Source of the DNA: Quillaja saponaria
Taxonomy: Eukaryota > Streptophyta > Magnoliopsida > Fabales > Quillajaceae
Assembly (NCBI GenBank): GCA_029379385.1
Contig: CM055606.1
Coordinates: 1,798,001-1,862,000, forward strand
Direction of reading: 5' to 3'
DNA length: 64,000 nucleotides
Every line of letters begins with the position of its first letter. Positions within the stretch are counted from its first letter, which is position 1. Below, one piece after another: positions 1 to 10,738 of the stretch. A program made the position numbers and the translations under genes. The notes beneath the pieces were generated by a model. The model was given only the letters and a program-made list of their open reading frames with translations, made no database searches and was not told the DNA's origin.

Positions 1-201
1 TTATATGCTTCTGAATACTCTTCGATGTGTCAAATCGATTGGCATATGCATACAAATCAAAGACTTGGTTACTGGCAGTTGATTTACATTTGCTCAGGAT
101 ATATAATATCTGGTTTTTACTTTCATATAGTAATATAATCATAAAAGTTGATGTTGTTTGAGTTTTTCCCAGAGAAAATAACCTATGGGATCCTTTAAGG
201 G

Positions 202-1340
202 CCCATCAAGGTGTCTGGATTTTGCACAAGTTCCGTAGTAAACACTAAAGTGGGCAAGAAATTCTTTAGCCTTTTTCCTAAGAAATTGTCCTTGCTTCCA
301 TGGATGGATTTAGTAAGTTATTTCATTTCATGCTCTCAGTTATTCTTCTTTGGCCTAATTTGCATACTTTGTACCCCGTGTAAATATGTATGACGCTGGT
401 AGAAGGTGCTGTCCCCCTTCCCTCCCTTTTGTTTGATTTTTGCCGGGAGGAGGGGGTCGTTAAAGAGAAGGAGGAAATCTTTGCTATTATGATCTGATCT
501 GCCTTCAATCGGTGAATGGTACAGGGTTTATTGTCGTTTTCCTGTTTTTTGCAATGTTATGGATTGAATCTATTCAAATGAGTTGATTTTGGAAATTCTT
601 GTTTTTTGGATGCTCAGCCAATTCTGATAAGCGTCTTTTATTTTTAGTTGAAGTAAAATTTAAAGGAGAACATTAGGAGTGTACTATAGGTTTAAAGCAG
701 GATTAGCAGCTGAAGTCAATAATTCATTAGTTGTTAAAATGAATAGAGGAACTAATAGCAAATGTGAGAGGCAAGTCAGGCAGTTGGATTGGGAATGAAA
801 CTATCATGGAGGCCCTAGAGAAAAGCTAAGATGAAATGCATTCATGTGGCAAACCGCAAACCCAAGTTGTCAAATATGGCTGTTTGCCTTGTAACTTCCG
901 ATTGTATGTATAGTAAGTAACAGAGGCATGATCTCGTACTCTGCCTTCTTTCTTGTGTGTTATTGTGCAGTCAAGGTCTGTGATGCTGTTGAAGGTGCTG
1001 GAAGAAATGTCATGTCTACCACATTGGTGGTGACCACTGGACTTGTTTCATATAGGTAAGTCACTCATTGTAAAATTTATTCCCCAATTGCATCATTATC
1101 ATCACCACCACCACTAGCCTCTGTATAATTACTAATATTAGTACAAGAGGGATGTTTTTAAGTTGTCACTTTATCAAGTCTATTAGTCATTTAGCCCCGG
1201 TGGCCCATAATGATAGCCTTATCTTGATTCCTGTACAATCAATACTCTCAATCCGAAGAGCTTGCTGAAACCTGTTAACTCTTGCTAAAGCTGCAGCTGA
1301 AGCGAATTCTGCTGAAATGAAGGCTAAATACAAGAAGTAA
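202..1340 (+). pseudogene. ERD7/senescence-associated protein, decayed 3' fragment
   Basis: Three blocks match the C-terminal half of the ERD7-like (early responsive to dehydration, senescence domain) family. Block A (202-312) encodes VSGFCTSSVVNTKVGKKFF and then, after a one-base deletion near 280, EIVLASMDGF. Block B (971-1055) encodes KVCDAVEGAGRNVMSTTLV and VTTGLVSYR, and it is flanked by intact AG and GT sites whose phase matches block A. Block C (1247-1340) encodes LNPKSLLKPV, then after a one-base insertion TLAKAAAEANSAEMKAKYKK and a stop. The roughly 30 residues that normally join B and C (the GLDAAGHAIGTAW region of the family) are missing. The 5' part, if present, lies outside the window. 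Family members act in drought, cold and lipid-associated stress responses; this copy cannot make a normal protein. The family assignment is from remembered sequence, but motif order and intron phase agree well. Confidence 0.72.
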
Positions 1341-1724
1341 TGGCAGTCTTCCCCTCCTAACCTACACCCTTTTTTGCTTTCTGTTCCCCCCTACCCCAGG
1401 GTTCTTTGGCTTCTTCTTTTTTAACTTGCTGAATGTGACATAACTAAGTACATCAATATTTGAAATAGATGATTTTGTATGAGCTAACACGTAAATTTTA
1501 CCAGCCATCATTGTATTTGAGTGGTCCAAGTATTGAGGTGTTTAAAAAGCCAAATATTCATGGTTGTTGAAATTCAAATTCCTTGTTATGTAAGGGATAC
1601 ATTTTATTCCTTACTGTCACTCCAATTCCTGAACATATAATGTTTAGTCACACAAACAGCTAAAATACACATTCGCCATATTCATGCTTTCCAACTCTTC
1701 TACCCCAGTCTTGGGCTGTGTCTC
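1341..1724. other. short spacer between the ERD7 relic and the permease
   Basis: AT-rich sequence with no open frame or RNA gene that I recognise. It probably includes the 3' UTR of the permease gene, which ends at 1725 on the minus strand. Confidence 0.5.
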
Positions 1725-4281
1725 CTAATAACTAGTTTTGAATGGCTTATAAGTTCTCAGATCCAACAGCACTCCTGCCATGGATCCAACAGCAGCTGCC
1801 ATAGAAATGAAGAGGCATGTTACGCTAAGTATCTGTAGTCCAAACCACTGGTTCGTCAATCTTCCAATCTTCTTTTGGGAGATGTACATTTCAATTGGAA
1901 AATAAACTGTTAATGGCCAGAATCCAAAAGCTCCAAGTATTCCAACGACGTCGTTGAAGAAAGGCAAAAGCATGGCTATGATGGTTGTCAACAGTACAAA
2001 TAAGGTCCTCCATACAACACGGAAAAGGTTGAGCTGGTATACACCACAGAAGGGAATGGAAATTTCATATTCTGCTGTCACAAAATCACACTTTGACCAC
2101 CTCTGTGCACTCCACTTCTCCACAAATGCAAACAGCGGCTGGGCGAAGACCTGCATGCAGTTCAAAAATTCATTGCTGGGAATTTGGCAGGCAACATATT
2201 CTCTTACAGTTCAACTTTAACAAAGTAATGCATGATAACTGGTATTATGATTACTGCTTAAAAAATTATCAGTATTATACCTGATATGCCCCAACAAGAT
2301 GCACAACAATTGCAAGATTAGCAATGTCCAATAGCCAGTAGGGGTTATAAAACCCAAAGCCAGTCAAAAGGTTTCCTGGAGCATCATCACCAAAAGCTGC
2401 ATAGCCCATACATCCACAAAGTAAGTAGAAGACTGTAGTAACTGTGACGCTGAGCAAAGTTGCCTTCCTCATTGTCTTGTGCTCTGCAGGAGGGGATCTG
2501 ATAGTGTCCTGTAAAGGAAAAAAAATTGTATTAGCAATACCCTCATCATGGTGCTTGAGTTAAATAGAATCATATGGTCCAATTTGAATTACCTGAATTT
2601 CAACAAGGATGATGGAGAAAGAGTATGCAAAGGCAATTGCTCCAAGAGCTTGCAAACTTCTCCACATTTTTTGTGTGGGAGTTACTAGCCCAGTTTTTGT
2701 CACTGTCCCTATGTTGATCCCCATCAGTTTTCCTTTGAACTTTCCGCTTTCTGCAAAGGAGAAAATCAAAGTTGGTTACTTCCTCAGATATATACTATTT
2801 TGTGCACCATGGAGAGATGATAGTCCAGGCAATCAAACGTTATCAAAGTTCTATAGCTTGCTGGATGGATACTGCATAAGAATCAGATACGCAGGTTATA
2901 GGTGTGCTTGTACCTGCAACTTTGCCTACACCAAGACTTAGTCCAACTGCAGAGTATGTAAAAGACATAACAGCTGCAACTATAGAGAGCCACCATACTT
3001 GATCGAAGTCGGGAATCTGAGAAAATATTATCTCAATGATTCCAAATGTTATCATATATCCATTACTTGACATATGGCATGGATCTTTTCCGTGACTCTT
3101 ATGAAAGCAGTTTGATCTTTTTATTGCCCTGATACACATAGGCATGAAATTGTTATGTATCACAAAGTTTACCATGTCATACAGAAAGAAGACAAAAGAA
3201 TGGCGTAAGTTTAGCTGGTAGATATTACTCACATCATACTGACAGAGGCCGCAATGGTATAACCAATTGCAATGCCAAACAAATTCACGTACTGGATCAA
3301 TCCGCATAATTTCACCTTTTTACCTCCTATAAATTCCAAATGGACATTATCATAACTGTTAAAATCACCTTGAGGCAGTTTTTCAGTACAAAACTTCAGA
3401 GTCCTCATCTCCTTACCTAAGTTAGCCTTGACAGCATCCATGTAGGTGTAATTTCTTTGTCCAGTAACAGGGTCACCAGACCTGTAACACTGTGTTAAAA
3501 GGTTCGAAGTATAGAGATTCACCAGGGCAAAAAGGATCATGACCAGAGGTCCGGCAACCCAACCAAGCTGAGCTATAGCCCATGCCAACGAAAGGACTCC
3601 AGATCCTATGACAGCAGTGATAATATGTGCTGTTGCAGTCCAAAAAGTCCCTATAACAATGAAATGGAATGGTGTCTTGTATTAATTACATCTACTTATA
3701 ACTAATAAGTTCCACTGACTGTAAAACCTTTCTAAACCATTTTCCAAAGCAGAGCATGTTACATTTGGCTTACAAAGTCATGTGGAAAACTTTTTTCTTT
3801 TGAATAACACAAAATCATCAGGAAAATAGAAACTTTTTTTCTTTCTTTTCTGTTGAATAATCTCATTGAGCTTAGATAAAGTGAATAGAATAAAAACTGA
3901 ACCTCTCTAATCAAGTAGTAAATTTAATTAATGAACTTGTCCTGAAATCAGGTGTAATAGGGCTTGAAATAAAGGTAAATCATGTGACATAACCTGTTCT
4001 CTTCAAGCGACCATCGTCATCAAAGCACTTTGAATAGTTGGACTGGATATTTACTGCTTCAGCCTCATTATGGGTCTTAGGTTGAGCTTCTATTTGTAAA
4101 TAGTGCTTGATATCATGCCTCTCTTCTATCTGGTATAAATATGGAAATAAACAAAAGCAGAAAGATGTATTTTGATGATTAATTTAAAAAAATAAATAAA
4201 AAATTTGAAAGAGGACTTAAGTAATGCTCTTACAGCCCCATGGTGGATTCTGCTGGGGAGAGTTCTACTTCTTGGCAACAT
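1725..4281 (-). CDS. AAP: amino acid permease, AAP family (AAAP/APC superfamily)
   Basis: Proton-coupled amino acid importer of the plasma membrane. Eight exons, in transcript order: 4281-4234, 4129-3994, 3650-3417, 3326-3233, 3128-2914, 2750-2593, 2508-2281, 2150-1725. Joined, they give 512 residues with every junction in phase. Family hallmarks are visible: GRLKRTGTFWTATAHIITAV, GSGVLSLAWAIAQLGWVAGP, NYTYMDAVKANLGG, AIKRSNCFHKSHGKDP, AVMSFTYSAVGLSLGVGKVA, LCGCMGYAAFGDDAPGNLLT, and near the end FGFWPLTVYFPIEMYISQKK. These correspond to about ten membrane helices. The soluble N-terminus before helix 1 is about 60 residues, somewhat longer than in the Arabidopsis AAP6-like proteins I remember (which are about 480 residues), because of the small first exon (MLPRSRTLPSRIHHGA). 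The start is the first ATG of that exon. The paralogue number (AAP3, 6, 7...) cannot be fixed by eye. No frameshift or lost splice site was seen. Confidence 0.93.
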
Positions 4282-7200
4282 GGCTGTACAATGCTAGTAA
4301 CTGACGTGTGTATCTCTGTTCTGAGAGGGAGAGAAATGATTTAAGTAGCAAAGATGAAGGTGATGGATACTTAGATAATAAAGAATGGGATTTTATAGGA
4401 GAAGATAAAGCCTTGAAGAACTATTATGTGGAAGGGATGTTGGTATAATGAGCTTCTGAGATATCATGCAAGACACATGCCTCTAGTGCGTTAGTGCTTG
4501 TACCAAATCACCTATACTTGCTCAAAGTTCCAATGATAACACTACCATTTTGAGTTACTAGTGTAAAACTCAATCTTTACGCCTGTTGTGGTTAATTTTC
4601 TTTTAGAGATGAGAATCATGTTGCAGATAACTAAATGCTGAAACACGGGATTGTAGAAGGTTGACTAAGACCAAACCATCAAGGAAAATATCAAGAAGCA
4701 TCAGGGAAGACATGGCTGTATAAACTCACCACTCATCCTCATGATTCAATAGTAAGAAAGAAATATTAGTATTTAAATTATTTATTAGCATGCCATTCAA
4801 AACCTTGGTAGGAAGTTTGTTTTCTGATCAGTTCCTTTGATAGAGTGGAAACCTTATACTGGATATGATAAGGATCTTCATGTTATATGATGACATTTTT
4901 TCTTGATTTAATGAGGAGGATGAGCTGCCTAGATAAGTCACAAACTTCCCCTTTTTTTCTTGTTAGTAGGAGCTAGCATTAGACATATCTAGGCATTCAT
5001 CTACATTAGCATATACAACTCTAGCCAGAGTCCTCTTACTTTACGACATATTCCTTTGTGGTCTATCATTATAGTCTGTTAATATTCATGAATATCTGAG
5101 TCTAGTTAATTTGCTGTTGGTAATTGCTTTTACTGTAAATAGGTCCTTGCATAATCAAGTCTGGCATCACCAAGATGATGTCTCAGTTAATAATATAGCT
5201 CCGACGTTTTACAGCTGGAGTATGTTCCTATTTTTAGTCAGCAAACCATCTTCAGCATGTCAAGCATGAATTTCTCTGTAGTAATTACTCAGGCTGCTTC
5301 CATATATTAATGCAACATAAGTTCTTAGGAACTTCCCATGATTGTTAATAAGAAAAAATGCAGAAAAGCACAAAAATTTGAGAGAACTTACACTGATTAT
5401 AAATTATAGAAGCCCAAGTAGAAAACAACCAGTATGTTACAATTTCGTTTTGGAATGGAACTATAAATTAACAGCACATAATGCTTATGATCCTTTATCG
5501 TTTAGGCATTGTATGTATGTTACTCAAGCTATTCAGATAAGTTATTTCCCCGTCATCTTGACAACATGAGAACCACATATATAACCACGGCCTAAAGTGG
5601 AAAAAGTTTCAAACTTTCAATCAACCAAAGGAAAAGGCATGATGATTTTTGTTTGTCGTCTCACACTTATAGTTGATGGAGGTTGATGTTTCAATCTCAT
5701 TTTATGCAAGTGGTATAGCATGTCAACCATCCACCATAGACAGGACATCTATACCAGTTTTTGAACTATTCGTAAGTACTACTCCTTTTTTACTTGCAAT
5801 TTTTTTTCCCCCTTTGTTACTTATTCTGCATGTCCAGGAAGAACAAGGTGAACCAATCTGGTTTAAAAATTAAAGCAGTGATATTCTTTGTTACTTCATA
5901 TGGAAAGTGCAGAATGGAGTCTCCTCCCATGTCAACAACAAGATATCTCAGCATTTTAAATGTCCATCATCTTTTCATGACTCTTATCTCCACACGTCTG
6001 CTTGATGACTCTCTCGCCACAATAAAAAGTTCTCAAATTAAAGCATTCTTTAATTTACAATTATCAATCTCAAACATTTGGTAATCTAAATTACATGCTA
6101 ACTTTGTATTTAAAATAGAATAAACTAAGAATCTAAGATGCTACTTAATGTTAGTGGAAAAACAGGTAGAGATAGATGAAAGCTGACGAACGTTGCATAT
6201 AATCCATGACTCAAATTATTGGTTTGGAGAAAATTGCACAATACCTAAAACAGGTCTTTTGTTGGACAGGTTGCCATTTCTTTTTCACATGAAGTGACAA
6301 GGGCTGACCTGAAGTCTCTGTGGCCTAAGTATGATGTGCAGTTGTGTAACACGCATGGCCCTACCATCATATAGATTGATATTATTATATCTGCAAATTT
6401 TTATGATGATTGATGCACATTTACAGCATTTTCATCTTCTTAATTAGTATCTTCATGAACTGAATTGGCATGTGAGTTTATTGCAGTAGCCAAGCCATTG
6501 ATTGGTTTTTCTTCCAATCTACGTGTTGTGCACAATGTTGAGAAATGTCTCTTTTTGGTTACATGTGTGAGCAAAGTCTCTTTGGCTTTTGTTTTTGGTG
6601 GGTACTTTCAAATTCATTGATTTTACAAATTAAAGTGGTACTAATACTAAATCTCTTATTACTTTAAGATTAATAGTTTTTGACTGATTTCTGTTATTCT
6701 TGCTACTTTTTGGTTTTGGTTGTGAGTTCGGGGAGAAGTAAATATTTCATAGCAATGTGTAAATATTAGTTTAACAACTAGTAGAAAACTTTGCCATATA
6801 TTTAACTAAGAAAGTGCTTCAAATATACAACAAATACTTCTAGAAGAATGAAAAAAACACATTAATTTTATAAAAAAAATAGACATGACAATGAATGGAA
6901 TCATAATCCGATCTGAAATTAATTGCTGGTGAATGAGATGAAAGAAGGCTCATCGATCTGGCACTGGAGGTAGTGATGATGGCTCCATAATATGCGCATC
7001 TTCATAAATCTGATTTTAGAAAAGAGGCTCAACCTCTTGCTCTTGAATTTCATGTAAATTTGCTCTTGAATTTCATGTAAATTTGTTATAGGCTTTCATG
7101 GGATGGAGTCTCGGTCATTACAATGGTTTACTCAGCTTTTATTTTGTGAGTAATATGTGAGGGTAGACCAAAAAGTTTAAACATGAAATCTATTTCTTTT

Positions 7201-8499
7201 TGTAATTCATCAAGTTTACAATCGATAAATTCTCTAACAGATACAATGGTATAATTAGGTTGTTTAGGCTTGGATGACACTAAGACTCAATAAGACAATA
7301 TTGAGTGTGAGTTGGTTGGTCACAAGTCACAACTAAGATAACATGTATGTCAATGCATCTACCAGTTAATCGAGACCCGAGATATGTACTTAGGAAAGTG
7401 TATAAGTACACTCCCATGAATTTCAACAATCCTACATTGAGTACCATCACTAAACCTATTGAAAGGAAATACAAGACAAAAAGATGAAACTCTAACGGCA
7501 GAAAATCAATTTGGCCCTTAATTATATATTTTGCACTATTCAAATAACCACAATAGGACAACTCATGGTACCATTACATAACTTCTTCTTTTTTTCTTAA
7601 ATGTCTCCTAAACCCTTCAATCTCTTTACCCGTCCTACATCATTAATCTCAATTGAATTTGTCAAAATTCAATACAATCTAAAAAAAATCAAATTTAAAG
7701 TTGATTTAACTCGAACTAGGTTTGTCCTGTATTTCTTTTCTTAACCATCAATATTGTTTTGTATTTATGCATCATATTTGACCTAATCCAAATTTAACTT
7801 ATCATGATTTACTTCAAACTAATTACAATTTATGAAAATCGTTTACACACGTATAAAAAGTCCGACCTTACTAATCAAATGGTCGTCCTTCTTGAAAAAA
7901 GTATTCAAAAGTAAATTTGTAATTGCTAAGATCAAAAATTTTTTTGAAGAAGTAACCCATATATTCATTTAGCTCTAAAATAATGAGATTGTTTTGTTAT
8001 AATCAAATAATGTGAATTAATAGTATCATTCCTTTAAAAAAAAAATTCAGTTACTCTTTTTATTTATTTCATAAAAGTATTCCTTTTTAATTTAAGGTTA
8101 CAAATTTACTTTGTTACTAGTGTAAACCCAGTATCTATACAAATTAATTAATTTTTTATTTTATTTTAAATTAATTTATACTTTAAAATATTTATAATTT
8201 TTTTGTGAGAATATAAGATATGAATCCAACATATATTCTATTTTTATTAAATTATTGGGAACAATGACACTTCAAATTATTTTTTTATTTTGATTTTCAT
8301 TAGTAAACTTAAAAGATAAATTTATAAAAATAAAAGAATAAAAATTTATGAGAGTTAAATTTTTTTTTTTAATTTTTTAAAGTAAATTTAAAATTTGTTG
8401 GTCAAATTTTATCTTATTTTACCACACTTACGCATCCAACCAAATTAGAAACTAGATTTAAACACCACTAAGAGCTTAGCTCATTATAAATTTATATCT
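4282..8499. other. AT-rich intergenic region upstream of the permease
   Basis: The stretch from 4282 must hold the permease promoter and 5' UTR. Beyond it I see only short open frames without recognisable protein similarity, poly-A/T tracts and one small tandem duplication (7038-7083, listed separately). I find no tRNA, rRNA or conserved coding block. Confidence 0.5.
7038..7083. repeat. 23-bp tandem duplication
   Basis: The unit TGCTCTTGAATTTCATGTAA plus ATT occurs twice back to back with no mismatch. It lies in non-coding sequence; replication slippage is the simplest origin. Confidence 0.9.
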
Positions 8500-8509
8500 A
8501 TTATTTTCT

Positions 8510-9110
8510 TTTAAACGTATTAGTTTGGAGGAAAAGATTAAATTGATGTCAAATTAAAAATAACAAATTATATAATATAACTAGATCTATTCGGCATTTG
8601 TGCCATACACAATTTTTTTTTATGAAAATCTTTTTATTTGTGAGATTTATTATTACCCACATTATTAAATTATATGTATTATTTTATTTTAAAGGCGTTA
8701 GTTTGGAAAATAAGATTGAGTTGATGTCACAATAAAATTTTAATTGATACGCTAGTCTATCTTACTATATATCACTGTATATGCATATTATTCCGCTAAC
8801 AATAATATTATATGTTGTGATTTGTAACTTTTAAAAAATTATATTTTATTACATGGAGACATGGAGAGTGGGAGTAAATTAAGTTTTTCTTGTTTAGGAA
8901 ATAATATTTTAAAAATTGAAACAAAATTGCTAATTTAACATGTGGGGAATATTAAATTGATGACACATTAAACTATTAATTGATGCACAGCCCGTTTTAC
9001 TATATGTCATTGTGCCAAAATATTATTCTCCTAACAATTATATTTTATAATATAAAATTTAATTTTTAAAGAAACATTTTGTTACATAGAGAGTGAGAGT
9101 AAAGTAAGAG
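8510..9110. repeat. degenerate direct repeats, two to three copies of about 200 bp
   Basis: Related AT-rich blocks follow one another at about 8701-8884 and 8940-9105. Both run through the same order of words: ATTGAxTTGATGxCACA, TTAATTGAT, TTTACTATAT or TTACTATATATCA, CTAACAAT, TTTTGTTACAT or TTTATTACAT, then GAGAGTGxGAGTAAA. A third, shorter and more diverged copy starts near 8510 (TTAGTTTGGAGGAAAAGATT). No coding potential was seen. An old tandemly duplicated non-autonomous transposon remnant is likely but not proven. Confidence 0.6.
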
Positions 9111-9196
9111 AATTTTGTTAACAAAAAAATATTGTAAAAATACCAAACAAAACTGTGATGATGATAAAGATTAGAGATAAACTGAAAAAACTCTTA

Positions 9197-9447
9197 GGAC
9201 TCATTTAGTGTATCGTATATAATTGTATAGTATAAGATTATATAATGTATTAGGATATATAGTTATACTGTCGTCTTATTATTTTCCTCCCCATTGTATA
9301 GTTTTATATTGTCAGGTATAATATAAAAAGGCTCAACACTCAACAATATATGTCTATACTATCTTGTTACTGCTAAACATTGTATAAGTATTATATGGAT
9401 AGTCTTATACTATCTTGTTATTTTTACACTAATTGTCAAACGAGTCC
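9197..9447. mobile_element. MITE, PIF/Harbinger (Tourist)-like, 251 bp
   Basis: The left end reads GGACTCATTTAGT, and the reverse complement of the right end reads GGACTCGTTTGAC, so the termini form imperfect inverted repeats. Both sides are flanked by TTA (9194-9196 and 9448-9450), the 3-bp target duplication typical of PIF/Harbinger elements. The inside is AT-rich and non-coding, with a repeated TATACTATCTTGTTA word. The short length and lack of an open frame mean it would need a transposase from elsewhere. Confidence 0.72.
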
Positions 9448-9654
9448 TTAGGTATTGATAGAAATTTATATTTTATACAATTAACTTAGGAGATAGTGAG
9501 AAAATTAGTGAATGAAGTGGTTAAATGATATAATTTAAAAGACATGAAAGAGAATTAATGGGTGATGTGGAAAGATTATGTGTTAAAATATTACATAAAT
9601 TACATTGATAATATGTTTACACCATATTCTCTTAATTTTCAATCAATTATAACA

Positions 9655-10518
9655 GGGTTCGTTTGGATGCACTAAATTGAAATTGGAAATAGAATTGGGA
9701 ATTTGACTATTCAATTCTAATTTTTCTGGTTGACCCACATTTTAAAATTTGAAATAGAATTTCAACTCAATTTTTCAGGAATTGAGAAACAACTACAAAA
9801 CATCAACATCAATTCTTATTATAGATCCTAAAATTTATAATTCTTATGTATATGCTATTTTGGCAGCCACTTACTTATGACGGCATATCATGTTATAACA
9901 TTGACCACCACATTCGACAACCTTCGCCACCCACCATCGATCCTTACCTATCGATAACTCCATCTATGACTATCACCATCAACCCCTCTAATACGATATT
10001 GACCATAGTTGAAACTCGTCAAAGATAACGATGACCACTGTCAATCACCATCGAAAAAATTAAAAATAACAACAACCACCATAGGAACCTACTGAAAATG
10101 ATGACAATCACCATAGGAACTTATTAGAAATAACGACAATTATCTTTAGATGCACAAAAATGATGACAATTATCGTTAAAACTCACCAGATATGACGATA
10201 ATCATTATCGAAACTCGTCGGAGGTGACAATCACCACCACTAGAGATGATAGAAACTACTATCAAAAGCTTCCAAAGACTACAGTAACTATCGTCAGAAG
10301 TTTTTAGATACGATGACAACCATCACTAGCACTGAGACAATAAAAACGACAAAAAATCGTCAAAAACTATATCAACCACTATAAAAAGACATCGGAAATG
10401 ACGATAATCACTACCAAGTACTTGAAGTACAATTCTAGTGTAATTTTTTTATGTGATCTAAAGTTGTATATTATAATCGTAACTAATTGCAATTCTAATT
10501 TAATGGACCCAAATGAAA
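9655..10518. mobile_element. non-autonomous DNA transposon with internal minisatellite
   Basis: The left end (TTCGTTTGGATGCACTAAAT followed by TGAAATTG) and the reverse complement of the right end (TTTCATTTGGGTCCATTAAA followed by TTAGAATTG) form long imperfect terminal inverted repeats. Between them, about 9900-10400 is built from a degenerate 30-40 bp unit around the words ATCACCAT, GAAACTCGTC and ATGACGATAATC. The open frames inside are by-products of the repeat and have no recognisable protein family. The exact borders and the target duplication are unclear. Confidence 0.6.
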
Positions 10519-10738
10519 GTAAAATCAAAGAAATAAGTGAAATTTTCAAGACTAAAGGGACATCCATATAATTTCACAGTTAATTGTCTCCCGTCTTGCT
10601 TCCGCCAGAGGTGAACCTCGCTAACTAGTACCCGCGTGGTGTTTGTCCCTCCCAGTCTAGATTGTGGCTGACAAAATTGAATTCCTGTTTAGTTAAAGCA
10701 GAAAAAGGTAGAAGAAAGCAAGAGTTGAGAAACGGAAG

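Noticed and set aside
5642..6084. Overlapping plus-strand frames upstream of the permease
   Set aside because: No similarity, no splice-compatible extension, AT-biased content; typical chance frames.
9846..10028. Plus-strand 60-codon frame rich in Thr, Ile and Pro
   Set aside because: It lies in the minisatellite of a non-autonomous transposon and reflects the repeat words, not a protein.
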